DNA of 64,000 nt from Siphonodentalium dalli (taxonomy: Eukaryota > Mollusca > Scaphopoda > Gadilida > Siphonodentaliidae), in NCBI GenBank assembly GCA_032622095.1, contig CP136069.1:203466690-203530689 (forward strand), read 5' to 3'. A model generated the notes under the pieces. It ran no database searches. It worked only from the letters and a program-made list of their open reading frames with translations, and had not been told where the DNA came from. The translations under genes were made by a program, and so were the position numbers. How positions within the stretch are numbered: position 1 is the first letter of the stretch; each line of letters starts with the position of its first letter. Below, one piece after another: positions 36,366 through 48,598 of the stretch.

Positions 36366-36415
36366 GATTCAAATTAAGGAATATTGAGGCGGTACCCTCA
36401 CTATAGGCTCACACA
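36287..36415. repeat. Direct GAGGCGGTACCCTCACT repeats around an (AT)n microsatellite
   Basis: GAGGCGGTACCCTCACTA..GGCTCACACA occurs at about 36289 and 36386. Between them lies (AT)n at 36336-36362. Confidence 0.75.
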
Positions 36416-36423
36416 GAGAGAAC

Positions 36424-36744
36424 AAGAAAACCATGATCAGAAATGGTAACGTCCTCAAGATTATATTATTACGCATAAATATAAATTATAAAAAAAAATG
36501 TTAAATAAATATATTGGTTACATGAATTCAGAATTCCGTTAAAACAAACAATCATTCAAATTATTACAAAAAACTACGGCTTATTACTGCAGGTTTCCAA
36601 TTCACCACACCAGAAGTCTCTAAATGCGGATCAAAAATCGGAGTCGTTGTGTTCCCGCCATAAAATCTTCAACTGTGGTCCAGCCATTTTTGATATCTAA
36701 ACATTGAAAGCAATTAATGCGGTCATAATAGTTACATACTGCAA
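36424..36744 (-). repeat. Dispersed repeat J, copy 2
   Basis: Reverse complement of most of 1391-1814, e.g. GAAAACCAT.ATCAGAAATG and AAGCAATTAATGCGGTCATA. Confidence 0.75.
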
Positions 36745-36763
36745 CTATCAATCCAGCGAATAT

Positions 36764-37113
36764 GATATGATTGATAGAACAAATTTTAACCATGCACTAT
36801 CAGTATGATGACCGTGTCGCTATTTGTTTAAAATACGTATCAATTGACATATACGCACCCGTTCCCTCATTAAAATCAACATATTTTGACCATTTTAGGG
36901 GACATCCGCGAATTCGTGGACCTCCACAAATAGACCTCCGCAAATAGGGACCTACTGCGAATTGTGACAACAGGCTATCATGCAGTTGGTTGAATACTAT
37001 TTCCCTTTTTACTAAAGTAAACAAGTAAATATCGAATGACGATACATATATTTGTAAACAAGCATTGCAAATAATATTATTGGGACGAAGAGTCGCAAGA
37101 CTTGTTCCGTATT

Positions 37114-37149
<36 letters not shown>

Positions 37150-37397
37150 TGATGATGGTGATGATGGTGATGATGATGATGATGATGATGATGATATGAT
37201 TGATAGAACAAACTATACTATTATGATGATCGTGTAGTTATTTGTTTAAAATACGTACATCAATTGACATATACGCACCCGTTCCCTCATTAAAATCAAC
37301 ATATTTTGACAATTTTAGGGGAACTCCCCGAATTCGTGGACTTCCGCAAATAGATCTCCGCAAAAAGGGACCTACTGCGAACTGTCAAAACCGGAAA
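36764..37397. repeat. ~205-bp direct duplication separated by a (GAT)n microsatellite
   Basis: Copies at about 36764-36977 and 37192-37397 share GACATATACGCACCCGTTCC, AAATCAACATATTTTGAC and GGGACCTACTGCGAA. (GAT)n with interruptions lies at 37113-37194. Confidence 0.87.
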
Positions 37398-37749
37398 AAA
37401 CGATTATCTATTTATAAAACGTCCACAGACACACATCGATCTAAAATTTACCCACCAGTATACACCCGATGGGCGTTAATAATGTTTATTCCTCCATGGC
37501 GACAAATGTAGTAATATATTTACACAAAATGACTCAAAGATTATATTTTAAGCATATATATGTGCTCGGATAAATGGGCTAAATTTTTCAGTATTCGAAG
37601 ATATGATAAAAAGGGGAAATCCCGTCGTTACCCATGCCTCTTGTATACTACCATAACGTATAAAGCAGGGACGACGCATGGAAGAATAGTGTGGGGTGCA
37701 ACATATAGCGCGTTACAAACCCCTGTGGCGAGATCACGTGTTCTGTTCC

Positions 37750-38178
37750 AGCCTGAATTTAGTATGCCTATCATTTGCAGAATGGGGTCCCCGGAGGGTG
37801 AATTTAGTGACGCTATCCAGCATCACCAACGTCACCCTCTGGGAACCTCATTAGTATGCAAATTACCTCATCTGCTACCGGAGACATAGACTCAGATTGA
37901 AGTTCCCAAATGGTTAATATTGTGATGTGGGCCTATTGCATGGGAACCTCGATTATGCAATGTGTCGTCTGCCAATTTGGTAATATAGAGAAACTAAACT
38001 AAAAAATAAATATAATCTATGTGTGAAGAAGTTTCTATAGATATTTGATAATGAAGAAACTTTCCAGAGAAGGTGAGGCCTAAGCAGAATGAGGTTCTCA
38101 GAGGGTGAATTTAGCGACGCTAGTCCGCTATGCGGGGTAGCGTCACTAAATTAGAAAATGACATGCATCACTAAACTC
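37750..38178. mobile_element. Foldback element, family G, compound copy
   Basis: The outer ends CCTGAATTTAGTATGCC and GCATCACTAAACTCAGG are inverted. Two inner foldbacks (37777-37859 and 38084-38152) share the GGGTGAATTTAG and GTAGCGTCACTAAATT stems. Confidence 0.72.
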
Positions 38179-38645
38179 AGGCTCGGTTCTCTTTCATTCT
38201 TCCCGATGAATACTCTATCGATTACCCGACATTAGCGAATCTCGTGTCAATTTGCCGACTAATCTATCGTTTTGATGCTTGTTCTTGTCATTTGGTTTGA
38301 CGTCTAGAACTCTGCTAGAAGACACATCAAGTAACGCGTTGATCGCCGAGATATTTTGACACCATGGCAACGCGATCGATACTATTTTTTTTAAATATCT
38401 GATATTCTTCGTGGGTCATTTGTCTGGCCTATTGTGAGAATTTTATGGAAAATAGTCCCATAATTGGCCACTTAACATTCAGCATTATGTGCGATGTTTG
38501 CATTCGTTCTTCCATAGTTATTATGCTGAATTATACATGTTCATAAACTCAATTAGATCATTCCATGAATCTCTACTCTGGCTATGCGCCCGTTTATTAC
38601 ACGCTTGTTCCCAGAAGTACAGTGTTATTGCCGTTCCATATTTAC

Positions 38646-40566
38646 AACTAGAATGCACTCAGAGAGATGCCAACGTGCGCAAAAATGTAATAAAAAATAA
38701 TTAAAAAAATAATTTCACTGTATTTTACTTAATTTATTTAATTTAATTTAATGTTAGCAAAAAAAGACAGCACAATGCTACTGACTAATCACACACAAAT
38801 GGCATAAACGCTCTTTATTAGTTCCATATCAGGAATTCACCCACAAAGAACGCTCTTTATGTTTACCATCATAATATAAACAAACATCAGAAAAGTAACT
38901 TGTTATGCTTTTGTTTACATAACAATGGTCAACCATATGACAATAACATACTGTTTATGCGATATTTCTTATTTGTATACGGGCAAAGTCTGTCTACATT
39001 TTGATGTTCTTTCCGTTTGTGGCGGTTTTTGACGGTTGGAAATATTTTCACAGGATACCCACCGCCAAGGCCAACCGTACCTTTAATATCGATTACATTT
39101 TCATTTTCCGATAGTCAAAGTTGACCGAAGGAGCAATTATAAGAAATAATTAATACCATTTGTGTAAATATTGATAGCAGCCAATATGCAACAATAAATA
39201 TCAATAATTAATCAATAATTAATCAATAACGATCATTTTATGTAATAATAAACTCTTCAAACAGTGTTTGTGTCAACAAATGCGTTTTGTTTTGTGTTAC
39301 GTCATTCGTCGTATTTTACCCGGAACTCGGCTGAAGGTTAGGCTATTCAGCCTATTGCGTCGAATTACGAAATCGCGTTTTGAATGTCTCTCTTTTCCCG
39401 CACGATAAAAAGAGGTCTTCGCACGAACCAAAAATGATAAAACTTCCCAATTATAAGTAAAAATACCCAAATGAAGGAGTCTATGTAGGTCCCGAGGGAG
39501 TCTATATAGACTCTTTGATGTAGAGTTCTGATGGAGAAAATGTAAGTCGATCTATTTTTGTCATAACTCTGACGTATTTTGACCTGGGAGAAAAAATCGA
39601 AATCGAGGCTCACTACGAGCATGTCAGTTGTAAATATAGGAACAGGGAATCCCGACAAATGGCGATATCGGCGACAAACAAATAATCGAAAACAACACAT
39701 AAAACTAGAATGCACTCAGAGAGATGCCAACGTGCGCAAAAATGTAATAAACAATAATTTAAAAAATAATTTCACTGTATTTTACTTAATTTATTTAATT
39801 TAATTTAATGTTAGCAAAAAAAGTCAATTACCATTTCTCATTTCATCACAGATAAAAGGCAAATTACTATATTAATCATTTAAGTAATTCAAACCAATTC
39901 CATGTTGCCGAAAGGATGAGACTTTAATGTCGATTACATTTTTTTCAGCGGCATATTTTGATTTTCATTTTCCGATAGTCAAAGTTGACCAAAGGAGCAA
40001 TTATAAGAAATAATTAATACTATTTGTGTAAATATTGATAGCAGCCAATATGCAACAATAAATATAAATAATTAATCAATAATTAATCAATAACGATCAT
40101 TTTATGTAATAATAAACTCTTCAAACGGTGTTTGTATCAACAAATGCGTTTTGTTTTGTGTTAAGTCATTCGTCGTATTTGACCCGGAACTCGGCTGAAG
40201 GTTAGGCTATTCAGCCTATTGCGTCGAATTACGAAATCGGGTTTTGAATGTCTCTCTTTTCCCGCACGATAAAAAGAGGTCTTCGCACGAACCAAATATG
40301 ATAAAACTTCCCAATTATAAGTAAAAATACACAAATGAAGGAGTCTATGTAGGTCCCGAAGGAGTCTATAGACTCTTTGATGTAGAGTTCTGATGGAGAA
40401 AATGTAGGTCGATCTATTTTTGTCATAACTCTGACGTATTTTGACCTGTGAGAAAAAATCGAAATCGAGGCTCACTACGAGCATGCCAGTTTTAAATATA
40501 GAAACAGGGAATCCTGACAAATGGCGATATCGGCGACAAACAAATAATCGAAAACAACACATAAAA
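38646..40566. repeat. ~1-kb tandem duplication, 2 copies
   Basis: ACTAGAATGCACTCAGAGAG opens both units (about 38646 and 39703). The shared body includes CAAAGTTGACC.AAGGAGCAA and GAACTCGGCTGAAGGTTAGG. Unit 1 has ~300 bp extra (38769-39085). Both carry a minus-strand frame of ~116-137 codons (39365-39715; 40161-40574) that diverges after a 2-bp indel. The peptide is not recognised and coding status is doubtful. Confidence 0.82.
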
Positions 40567-40571
40567 TAAAC

Positions 40572-41042
40572 CACCTGATACAGACCAATGTTACTCTGTA
40601 GTAATACAAAACTATTAGTTAAAATTCCTCAGTGATATAGGGTATGTAGCATGCCACGCCAGCCGTTGAGGCATCCCACATGTTCTTTGACAAGCTAAAA
40701 TCGTAACGCTCTTTAAAAAAAAACTTCTCCAAATATGCCCGTTATTTCGTCAAAAACACTTCTTCAAATATCTCCGTTATTTAGTTAATAAAAATAATTT
40801 CTTATTTCATAATTCGCGCTATTTCGTCATTTCGATGCATTTTTTATTCCGCAATTTCGCTGTATTTTCCTATTTCGCTTTTTCGTGGTATTTCATATTT
40901 CGATAATTCGCTATATTTGACATATTATGGGATATTGGCATGCCTCAACGGCTTGCGTGGCATGCCACATACCCTTTATCACTGAGGAATTTTAACTAAT
41001 AGTTTTGTATTACTACAGAGTAACATTGGTCTGTATCAGGTG
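40572..41042. mobile_element. hAT-like MITE with 8-bp target duplication
   Basis: Arms of about 110 bp (CACCTGATACAGACCAATGT and complement) flank an AT-rich core full of ATTTCG motifs. AAATAAAC occurs directly on both sides (40564-40571 and 41043-41050): an 8-bp duplication, as made by hAT transposases, with CA tips. Confidence 0.87.
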
Positions 41043-41043
41043 A

Positions 41044-41330
41044 AATAAACATAGCAAAAACGCGGCACAGTAAAAATGTCAGAATGCCACGAGGTTTTAC
41101 GTCGTTTTTGGTGACGTCATGGAGTGTGACACCAACCTACGAATCTGTCTGATTGCCATACTGTTGCGCGAGCGCACGTAATAAACATAGCAAAAACGCG
41201 GCACAGTAAAAATGTCAGAACGCCACGAGGTTTTACGTCGTTTTTGGTGACGTCATGGAGTGAAACGGAGTAGAGTGACACCAACCTACGAATCTGTCTG
41301 ATCGCCATACTGTTGCGCGAGCGCACGTAA
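41044..41330. repeat. 136-bp tandem duplication, 2 copies
   Basis: AATAAACATAGCAAAAACGC starts units at 41044 and 41180. Each has GGTGACGTCATGGAGTG, containing a CRE-like TGACGTCA, and ends GCGCGAGCGCACGTA. Confidence 0.88.
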
Positions 41331-41915
41331 ATACGCATGGAACGTACGTTCCATACGCATCTCGTTGACGTAAAATGACGTACATGACGTTCGCCTCAAC
41401 CATGAAACGGAACCACTGGGGGGAAACTGTTTCACCAGAATCGATTCTATCGCACTTCCGGTTCCGTCTCTATCGAATTAAGTTCCGACTCTTTCGCGAT
41501 TTCTAAAACATATTTTCAAAGTTTTGACCGTTGTTTATAGACTGAATGTCAAAACAGAATGTATTCTCCAATAACAATCGACAGATTATGTCTGTATACG
41601 TGTTTATTGATGACAGTAATGCAAAATCGGCTGCATGTTGTGCACAGTTAGAGACGTAGTGCATTTGGGTGCATTTCCCATGAAAATTAAGCAGCACTTT
41701 GATGCTCAGATTATCGGCCTTGTCTACTTTAAATTGGACTGAAACTTGTCAAGTTTTATGGTTGAACATTAGATAATTATAATACAATACCTCCCGACGG
41801 TTCCTCGCCGCACACGTCCTTCAAATTAGTGCCTCAAAAAGCAACAAAAGGTTCCGATTCTATTGTGATGTTTATGTTCACGATCGGTTCTTTCTTTCCT
41901 GTTTACAGTACATCC

Positions 41916-42197
41916 ATATTCGATCAGATTATTTGATTGTACATCTATAGTTGCCAAATGACAATACATGGTCAAATATGGTTTAAAATGTAGCTATAGT
42001 AAATCAATAGATGAGTTTTAGTGGTCCCAAACGATCATAGGTCAGATATTAAAGATGATCGACGATAATCTTTAATATCCAACCTATGATGCTTTGGGAC
42101 TACTGAAAAACTCATATTGGTGTTGCTGTGACTATAGTTTAAACCATATATGGTAACATAGCAACTAGAAACACAAATTAACTATCTGGTCGAATAT
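41916..42197. mobile_element. 282-bp palindromic element nested in the 1.73-kb element
   Basis: ATATTCGATCAGATTATTTG pairs with the diverged right end CTATCTGGTCGAATAT. The inner arms AGTGGTCCCAAACGATCATA/AGTCCCAAAGCATCATAGG meet around AAAGATGATCGACGATAATCTTT. Confidence 0.75.
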
Positions 42198-42210
42198 AAT
42201 ATTGCATTAA

Positions 42211-42648
42211 AGGTACTCAACCCGATAAAACTCCTCTCAATTACTATTTCAATGGCTTCGGGGGTCAAAAATATTTGATTCGAGTCGAGGAAGTCACCCA
42301 TCAAAGCTCAGATTTGTTATATATCGATTTTATAAATCTATTATTTTTCATTATCGGGAATACTATCTGGCCCACTTGATTTTAGAGTTATTCATCCTTG
42401 TCTGTTTGAATAGATTTGAGGTACACATCCAGAGCAGATTACGGCAGTTATTGGTACTCATCTCGAGAACATAACAAATTTGAAAAATCAATATCTAATA
42501 ACTCTGAGCTTTGTTTGATGGGTTCCTCGACTCGAATCAAATATTTTTTACCCCCAAAGCCAAAGAAATAGTAATATAGGACCCTCTGATCGGATTGTTG
42601 TTGTTGGAATCTGTTGAGATGGGGACCCTCTTTACGGGTTGAGTACCT
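42211..42648. mobile_element. Family D MITE, copy 6
   Basis: AGGTACTCAACCCGATAA to ACGGGTTGAGTACCT between TTAA sites. Very close in sequence to 25254-25722 and 51740-52208, so recently active. Confidence 0.88.
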
Positions 42649-43234
42649 TTAAATGGGGGGCGAAAGAACCGATCGTGAACATAAAAATCACATTAGAATC
42701 GGAACATTGCGTTGCTTCTTTTGATGGGTCTTTTAGGGTCTTTTACTGTGAGGAGCCATCGAGAGCTGTGCTGTAATCGTGTCCAGGTGTTCGATCATAC
42801 AAGAAGAAATATTTCAGTCTAATTAAAAGGTAAAAAGGCCGATAAAAGGAGCATCAAAATGCTGCTTAATTTACAAAGGAAATGCACACAAACACATTAC
42901 TCTTCTAAGTGTGCAAAAAATAGCCGACTTCGCATTATTATCACCAATAATTACGCACAAAGTCACAATATCTAGCAATAGTTTTTTTTTAAATACGTTC
43001 TGATTTAACATTTAGTGTATAAATGGTGGTCAAAACTTTGAAAACATTTGTTTCAAGTCGCGAAAGAGACGGGACTTAATTCGATAGAGACGGAACCCGA
43101 TAGGCGATAGAATCGATTCTTGTGAAACAGTTTCCCCCCAGTGGGAACTATAAAATAAAAGCATCATCTATGTGTTTAAATAAACCTTCTAAGTCTGTAT
43201 TTTCAATGCACGGATTCTAGGACGCGAAGCGTGT

Positions 43235-43381
43235 AATAAACACAGAACGACACGATGTGTACATGGGTTTGTCGATATGGCACTCGTGCTGTCGCGGAAG
43301 GATATAACTCGTTCTATCCTTCCGCAACAGTACTCGTGCCGTATCGACAAACCCAATTACACATCGTGTCGTTCTGTGTAT
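43235..43381. repeat. 147-bp foldback element
   Basis: ACACAGAACGACACGATGTG and its complement are the ends. The inner GGGTTTGTCGATA/TATCGACAAACCC and GGAAGGATA/TATCCTTCC pairs leave a short loop. TAATAAAC/TATATTAC flanks. Confidence 0.85.
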
Positions 43382-43454
43382 ATATTACTATCATATATCA
43401 AATTATGGAAGCACGGACTCGTGTAGTATGAGCGTTCATTGTATAGATCCAGAT

Positions 43455-43546
43455 TTTCGCCCATTTCGGGGTTTGAACCCGCGCCAACCTCGTCTAACCC
43501 AGTATGTGATGATCTTATCAACGACCCAACCACCTCGGCTACGGGG
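43455..43546 (-). repeat. tRNA-like sequence, probable SINE head or tRNA pseudogene
   Basis: On the minus strand a box A-like TAGCCGAGGTGGTTGGGTC (43541-43523) lies ~50 bases before a perfect box B core GGGTTCAAACC (43480-43470). This is the internal pol III promoter of tRNAs. The would-be acceptor strands (CCCCGTA and the bases after the T arm) do not pair, so it is not a working tRNA. A tRNA-derived SINE is the simplest reading. Confidence 0.65.
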
Positions 43547-43556
43547 ATATCATTAA

Positions 43557-44148
43557 AGGGGTACTGTACGCCATTTTCAATAAATTTCCGGTGATAACAA
43601 CGATCTAATATCGATAATATATAGAAACATAAGTATAATTTGAGTCGAAGATGTATTCTGTAAACGCTCAGGTTAATAGGCTATCTTAAAATCAAAGTTA
43701 ATAATTTGATATAAATTGAATTCAAGTTATGACTGGAGCCATAAAATGGCGTCAATTAAATTACGAATTTCCGTGTACAAAACGTAATCAAATTAATTGA
43801 GGGATACTGGATTGGTAAACCGATCGCATACACGATCGTTTAAAACATTATGAGATGATACGGGGAGAAAACTCAAGCCACTCACTCACTAGATACAATA
43901 ACTTAAATGAGTATATGGGACTAGTATGCATATAATATAACTTTTATTTGATACATTTGGTTGAAAACTGTTCAAAAATTACTCGACAACGACAATTTGT
44001 AATTTTGTATTTTTGCATTCCGGTAAATTTGCCATCCGTAACACTACTTCGTACTCAACAGACTTTCAAATAATGGAAAAAGTGTTACCTTATTCTCCGA
44101 GTCGGAGACTATAGAAACCAACAACAACATTTTGGGTACAGTATCCCT
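43557..44148. mobile_element. Family F TIR element, copy 1
   Basis: AGGGGTACTGTACGCC and GGGTACAGTATCCCT ends are each flanked by TTAA. 592 bp, non-coding. The second copy is 24396-25756. Confidence 0.82.
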
Positions 44149-44319
44149 TTAAAAGGGAAGCCCTTTCACCGAGATTGTATGTGTGTCCAATACGATTACT
44201 GGTAATGGCGTCTATCATGTTCCACCATTTCAAAACCTGGGAAGTTTTTGAAGATGTTATCAGACAGGGAACTTTATAACAGTGACATATATAACGCAGG
44301 TAATACATGTATTAGTTAA

Positions 44320-44525
44320 AGATGCATAATCCGAATTAACACTCCCAAATTACTATTTCTTTGGCATCGGGGGGGGGGGGGGGGGGGGGGTAAACAATAT
44401 TTGATTCGAGACTTCGAGTCGAGGACCCCGCCCACCAAAGCTCCGAGTGATCAGATATCGATTTTTGTAAATCTATTATTTTTCACCACGGGTACTTTTT
44501 AGTGGCCTAGAAACAGTCGACGCAA
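44320..44525. mobile_element. Family D MITE, right-truncated
   Basis: TTAA then AGATGCATAATCCGAATTAA, followed by the family interior in reverse, with a G22 run inserted at 44369-44390. It ends within an unrelated hairpin (44535-44620). Confidence 0.7.
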
Positions 44526-44699
44526 ATTGCTGTGGTTTTCGTTGAACGAAATGTTGTTGTCCCAACTTTGGTTAAAATGTTCAACAGTAGTTTCATAACT
44601 GGCACAACATTCGTTGAAAAGTGATCACCACATATATAGGTTGAACAAACTATTCTCATTGTTTTATTTTCCAACTAGTTTATCGTTCCAACCATAACC

Positions 44700-44935
44700 G
44701 GGGGTGTTAGGTTGGAAATTTCAAAACATAGGCCGGGGGTGTCAGGTTGTAAATTTCCAACAGTTAGAAAGCTTGAGGTATCAGTTGGGTCGTTTCAACG
44801 CAAGGTGGTGGGTGCAAATGGAATCCTGCGAACCTGTGAGTTTTGTCTGATTCAGCGGGGTGGGGGTGGGCGGCAGTTGGAAATATCAAGGGACCCGCGA
44901 GATCTAGCCACGTACCTGGCACTCGATAAATAGTT
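44700..44935. repeat. GGAAATTTCCAAC-type mosaic repeat
   Basis: GGTTGGAAATTTC, GGGGGTGTCAGGTTG and GGTGGGTGCAAATGGAAT motifs match 22000-22350 and 53740-53850. Confidence 0.55.
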
Positions 44936-45576
44936 ACATCTCCCGCTTTGATCATGCAGAATGAAGTATAAGATGAAAACTCGATCCTGAAACCGGGAGA
45001 ATAGTTCGATAAATATGAATATTGAACGTCTTACATGTCTGAATATCGGCCTCGGTTGAACAGCGTTCGTGTTGGCACTTCGACCGCGTTCATTACCGCG
45101 TTGCGTCGCTTATGTTTCGCTTCTAATTGTCATCGATCCCGGTGAAGGCGTATGAACTCCGCGTGTTAGTTCTGCGCCTGATGACCTCGCCACGCGGAGC
45201 TTCCAGACGTCGGCAGATAACTTTATTGTCTCGAGCCGTTAGTTGTAGGAAATGATAATTGATTCTCGAAACTGAACGACAATCATTCGCCCGGTTTCGG
45301 CGTGGATTGAATTGACATCGAGATGAAATCACGACATGTATCGACTACTTATAGCTCGACTCATGTCAATCTAACAATAGAGCAGTCCAATTCAAGGTGT
45401 GATAACCCCAGTTACCTATAGAAACACAGAACGTAACAATATACTTGGTCGTGTAGCTATAATGGTCGGCTTTACATTTAAATCACTTATTTACACCATA
45501 GCTCCACATAACAAATTGTTTTCAAAGACTAGAGAGATATAAAGCCACAAGTCATGGTGGTTAGCGACGCTCAAAA
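44936..45576. other. Nothing recognised
   Basis: Intron 1 sequence, somewhat more GC-rich around 45060-45300, without terminal repeats or exon signals that I can defend. Confidence 0.45.
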
Positions 45577-45596
45577 TCTATATCTATATTTGCGAA

Positions 45597-45635
<39 letters not shown>

Positions 45636-48303
45636 GTTCTATAGAAATTCACAGGGGACCACCCAGATGGCACAAAATGGGTCTTATAGGGGTAACTTTT
45701 TACGAGAAAGATGATGGCGAGGGTTATAATTTTCTAAAGTGACGCCGTTGTTGTCAGGGGCAGAAAAGGGGGAGGGGCAGAAACAAAATTGTCTCCGATT
45801 GCCACCAAACTTATATAATCATTCCCATAATGTGAGGAATCTAATGGTGTGGATTAAATATGTCTAACGTCGCGCCGTTCGCGTCAGGGATGCCCGGAAG
45901 GGGAGAGGGGCACCAAAATAAATCAAAACAATTTTAGCACCGAATTCCACCAAATTGATGCACATTCTTCTGAGATCTTCTTCGTGATACGAGGAATCTT
46001 ATTGTGTGATTCAAATACGCCAAATTTGTGTCGTTGGGATGAGAGATTTGGGGGCGGTGGGTGGGTACTAAATCTGATAAGAATTGGTTTAGTCGCCGAT
46101 TGCCACGAAACTTATACAAATTAATCCCCATGGTATGAGTTGTAATGGCGTGGCTTAAAGCTGTCAAAAGTGGCATCATTCGAGACAGGGGTGCACTGAA
46201 AGTGAGAGGGGCACCAAAATTGATACACAATATTGTTAGCGCCAATTTCCACCAAATTTATACACATTCTTATCCATGATATGAGGAATCTAATCGTGTG
46301 ATTTTAAAGACGTCATATTGGTGCTGCTTTTGTGAGAGATGGGGATGGGTGGGGTTATCACTAAATTTGATAAAAATTTGTTTAGTCGCGGATTAGCACC
46401 AAACTTACAAATAATAATATTCAGGAGTCTAATTGTGTGGTTTAAAGATGTCAAAAGTGGGGCCATTCGAGTAAGGGGTGCCTAGAGGGTGAGAGAGACA
46501 CAAACATTGATAAACAATATGTTTAGCGCCGATTTCCACCTGATTGATACATATTTCTTCTCCGTTATACGAATAATCTAATCGTGTGGTTTAAATGCGC
46601 CAAATTGGTGCCTTTTGGATGAGAGATATGCAATGGTGGCCCTAAATTTGATACGAATTTGTATACTCGCGTATTTTCATAAATTTTATATATATTCATC
46701 TCTATAATGAGTCTAAGTGTGTGGTTTAATGATGTCAAAAGTGGCGCCGCTTGAGTCCGAAATATGGACGGGAGGGTCACCAAAAACTTATAAAAATATG
46801 TTTAGTGCCAATTACCATCAAACTCATACACGTTCTTCTCAAATGATACAATGAAACAAATATTTGCGAATATATGTCTGTGTTCTATATATAACTTTAA
46901 GGGTACAATCGAGATGGCACCAAGGCGGTCTAACAAGGGTAACTTTTTACGAGTAAGGTAATGTTGCGGGTTAAAATTTTCTAAAGTGACGTTGTTGGTG
47001 TCAGGGGAGGGGCTATTTTAGCGCAGATTTCGACCAAATTGATATATTATTCTTCTCCGTGATACGAGGAATATAAACGTGTTATTTAAAGAGTGGCGCG
47101 GTTCAAGTCATGCATGAGGGGAGTTGATACAAATATATTTAGCACTAATTTCACCAAATTCATTCACGTTTTTCTCTAATGATATGATGAACTAAATCAC
47201 ATTTGGGGTCGTTTGTGTCATGGATGGCGAGAGGAGATTCACTATGATTGTTCAATTCGCTGATATCCAACAAAGTTATATATAGTCATCGCCCAGGCCA
47301 TCCCCATGTCGTTCTAAGGACTTTTTGGCATTCCGATTTCACAATCTCGACAAATGGTGACCGAATTAAGTCACTTGAACAATTATATCTTCTCAACTGT
47401 CATATTTATATGGGGATGGAAATCAGGGCATTCCTATAATGATACAGCAACACATATACATAGAAGACAGCATTAAAAGTATATTTATATCAATCTATTT
47501 GAGAGATACATATATTCATTCAAACTTATGGACCTTGCATCGTCAGAAGATTGCATATTAGAATGGCTCATGTATATATTATAACACATAGAGCAGTCCT
47601 GTTCAAAAATAGTGGTCACAGTGTTCAGTCAAATGTGGTTACTTCTAAGATAAAGGAAAACGCAGTCCGTAGCACATTACTTTTCAGGATCCTCCAATAG
47701 TGACATCTGACAAGGGTATATCTGCCCGATACAGAGGATTTCTTTCATTTTTTAGAACAGACTCGTCGCCTAACATACACAGCTCAAAATCTCGTTGTGT
47801 CGGGCACATGTACCTGCTATACTTGCATAACATCATTTCTTTAAACTGAAAATGATTAGCCAGTATATAGCACCAGAACAGAGGAGCAGCTGGACATATC
47901 TTTAAAACATCTGTGTATTCATGAAGATATGATAAACTAGATTGATTGATTGATTGACACATCTCTATGCAAAACAAAATTGTCGTCTTTTATTTATTTT
48001 CTAACTAATGTGTTTATGATGTTCATGTTTCATGCTATAACGTCTGAAGTATACGCAGTTGAAATAAATAAATACTTCTTTATTGGTGGGACGGATTAAA
48101 CGCGATAAACAAAATGATAATCGCTCCGACCTGACAAGATGAGAAACTACTTATATTCCATGTTTTGTGATGCCATTTGGATATACAATTTATGAGAATA
48201 CGTGTAACACTTTGAGAACAAGAGTATATTCTCTATTCCCACCAAATATCCACATAGGGTTTCACATCACTTTAACCTGGGCAACGCCGGGTAACCCTGC
48301 TAG
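45577..48303 (+). mobile_element. Helitron-like element (non-autonomous), 2.7 kb
   Basis: The left end A|TCTATATCTATATTTGCGAA followed by (TCTG)n fits Helitron 5' ends (TC after host A). The right end GGGCAACGCCGGGTAACCCT then GCTAG|T has the GC-rich terminal hairpin and CTAG|T expected at 3' ends. No Rep/helicase is present. Inside, a ~150-bp motif set recurs about ten times in diverged form (45780-47200): CACCAAATTGATAC, TACGAGGAATCTAAT, GTGTGGTTTAAA, AAAAGTGGCGCC. Confidence 0.65.
45598..45636. repeat. (TCTG)n microsatellite
   Basis: About nine copies of the tetranucleotide, within the left end of the Helitron-like element. Confidence 0.95.
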
Positions 48304-48368
48304 TAAAAGATAAGATAAGGAAACACAAGATTCGATATCGAACTACATGTATAATGTGTTTTGTCGGT

Positions 48369-48475
48369 TACAATTCATTCTGATTTTATGGATCTGGCCA
48401 ATTTCCAAATGAATATTATAATTATGGATGTTGGGTTTGATTTCTCAGACTAATGCAGAATGAACTGAAAACCGA
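48369..48475. repeat. Foldback repeat with GTTACAATTCATTCTG end
   Basis: The left end matches the palindrome at 24018; the right end TGCAGAATGAACTG is diverged. The inner CAATTTCCAAA differs. Confidence 0.55.
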
Positions 48476-48598
48476 ACAAAGCCGGTGTTAACCCTTTATA
48501 GAGCCCCACATAGACTGGAGCAGACGACACTCTGTAGTACATGCTTCCATCTGTGTGAGGCTCCCTGTGGGATAAATCTCTTAATTAACCCTTTACCC

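Larger units (their letters stand above)
41414..43143. mobile_element. 1.73-kb TIR element with ~490-bp arms and nested insertions
   Basis: CACTGGGGGGAAACTGTTTC and its complement are the ends. GGAAC on both sides (41409-41413, 43144-43148) is a likely 5-bp target duplication. The arms stay alignable to about 41900 and 42657 (GATCGGTTCTTTC versus GAAAGAACCGATC). The core is filled by a palindromic element and a family D MITE. No transposase is seen; superfamily uncertain. Confidence 0.8.

Noticed and set aside
36064-36387. 107-codon frame
   Set aside because: It runs into the (AT)n microsatellite, giving an Ile-Tyr tail; no motif or exon border.
39365-40574. 116- and 137-codon minus-strand frames in the ~1-kb tandem duplication
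   Set aside because: Similarity follows from duplication; the frames split after a 2-bp indel and no domain is recognised.
43455-43546. Functional tRNA gene
   Set aside because: A and B boxes are good, but the acceptor strands do not pair and the arm spacing is irregular.
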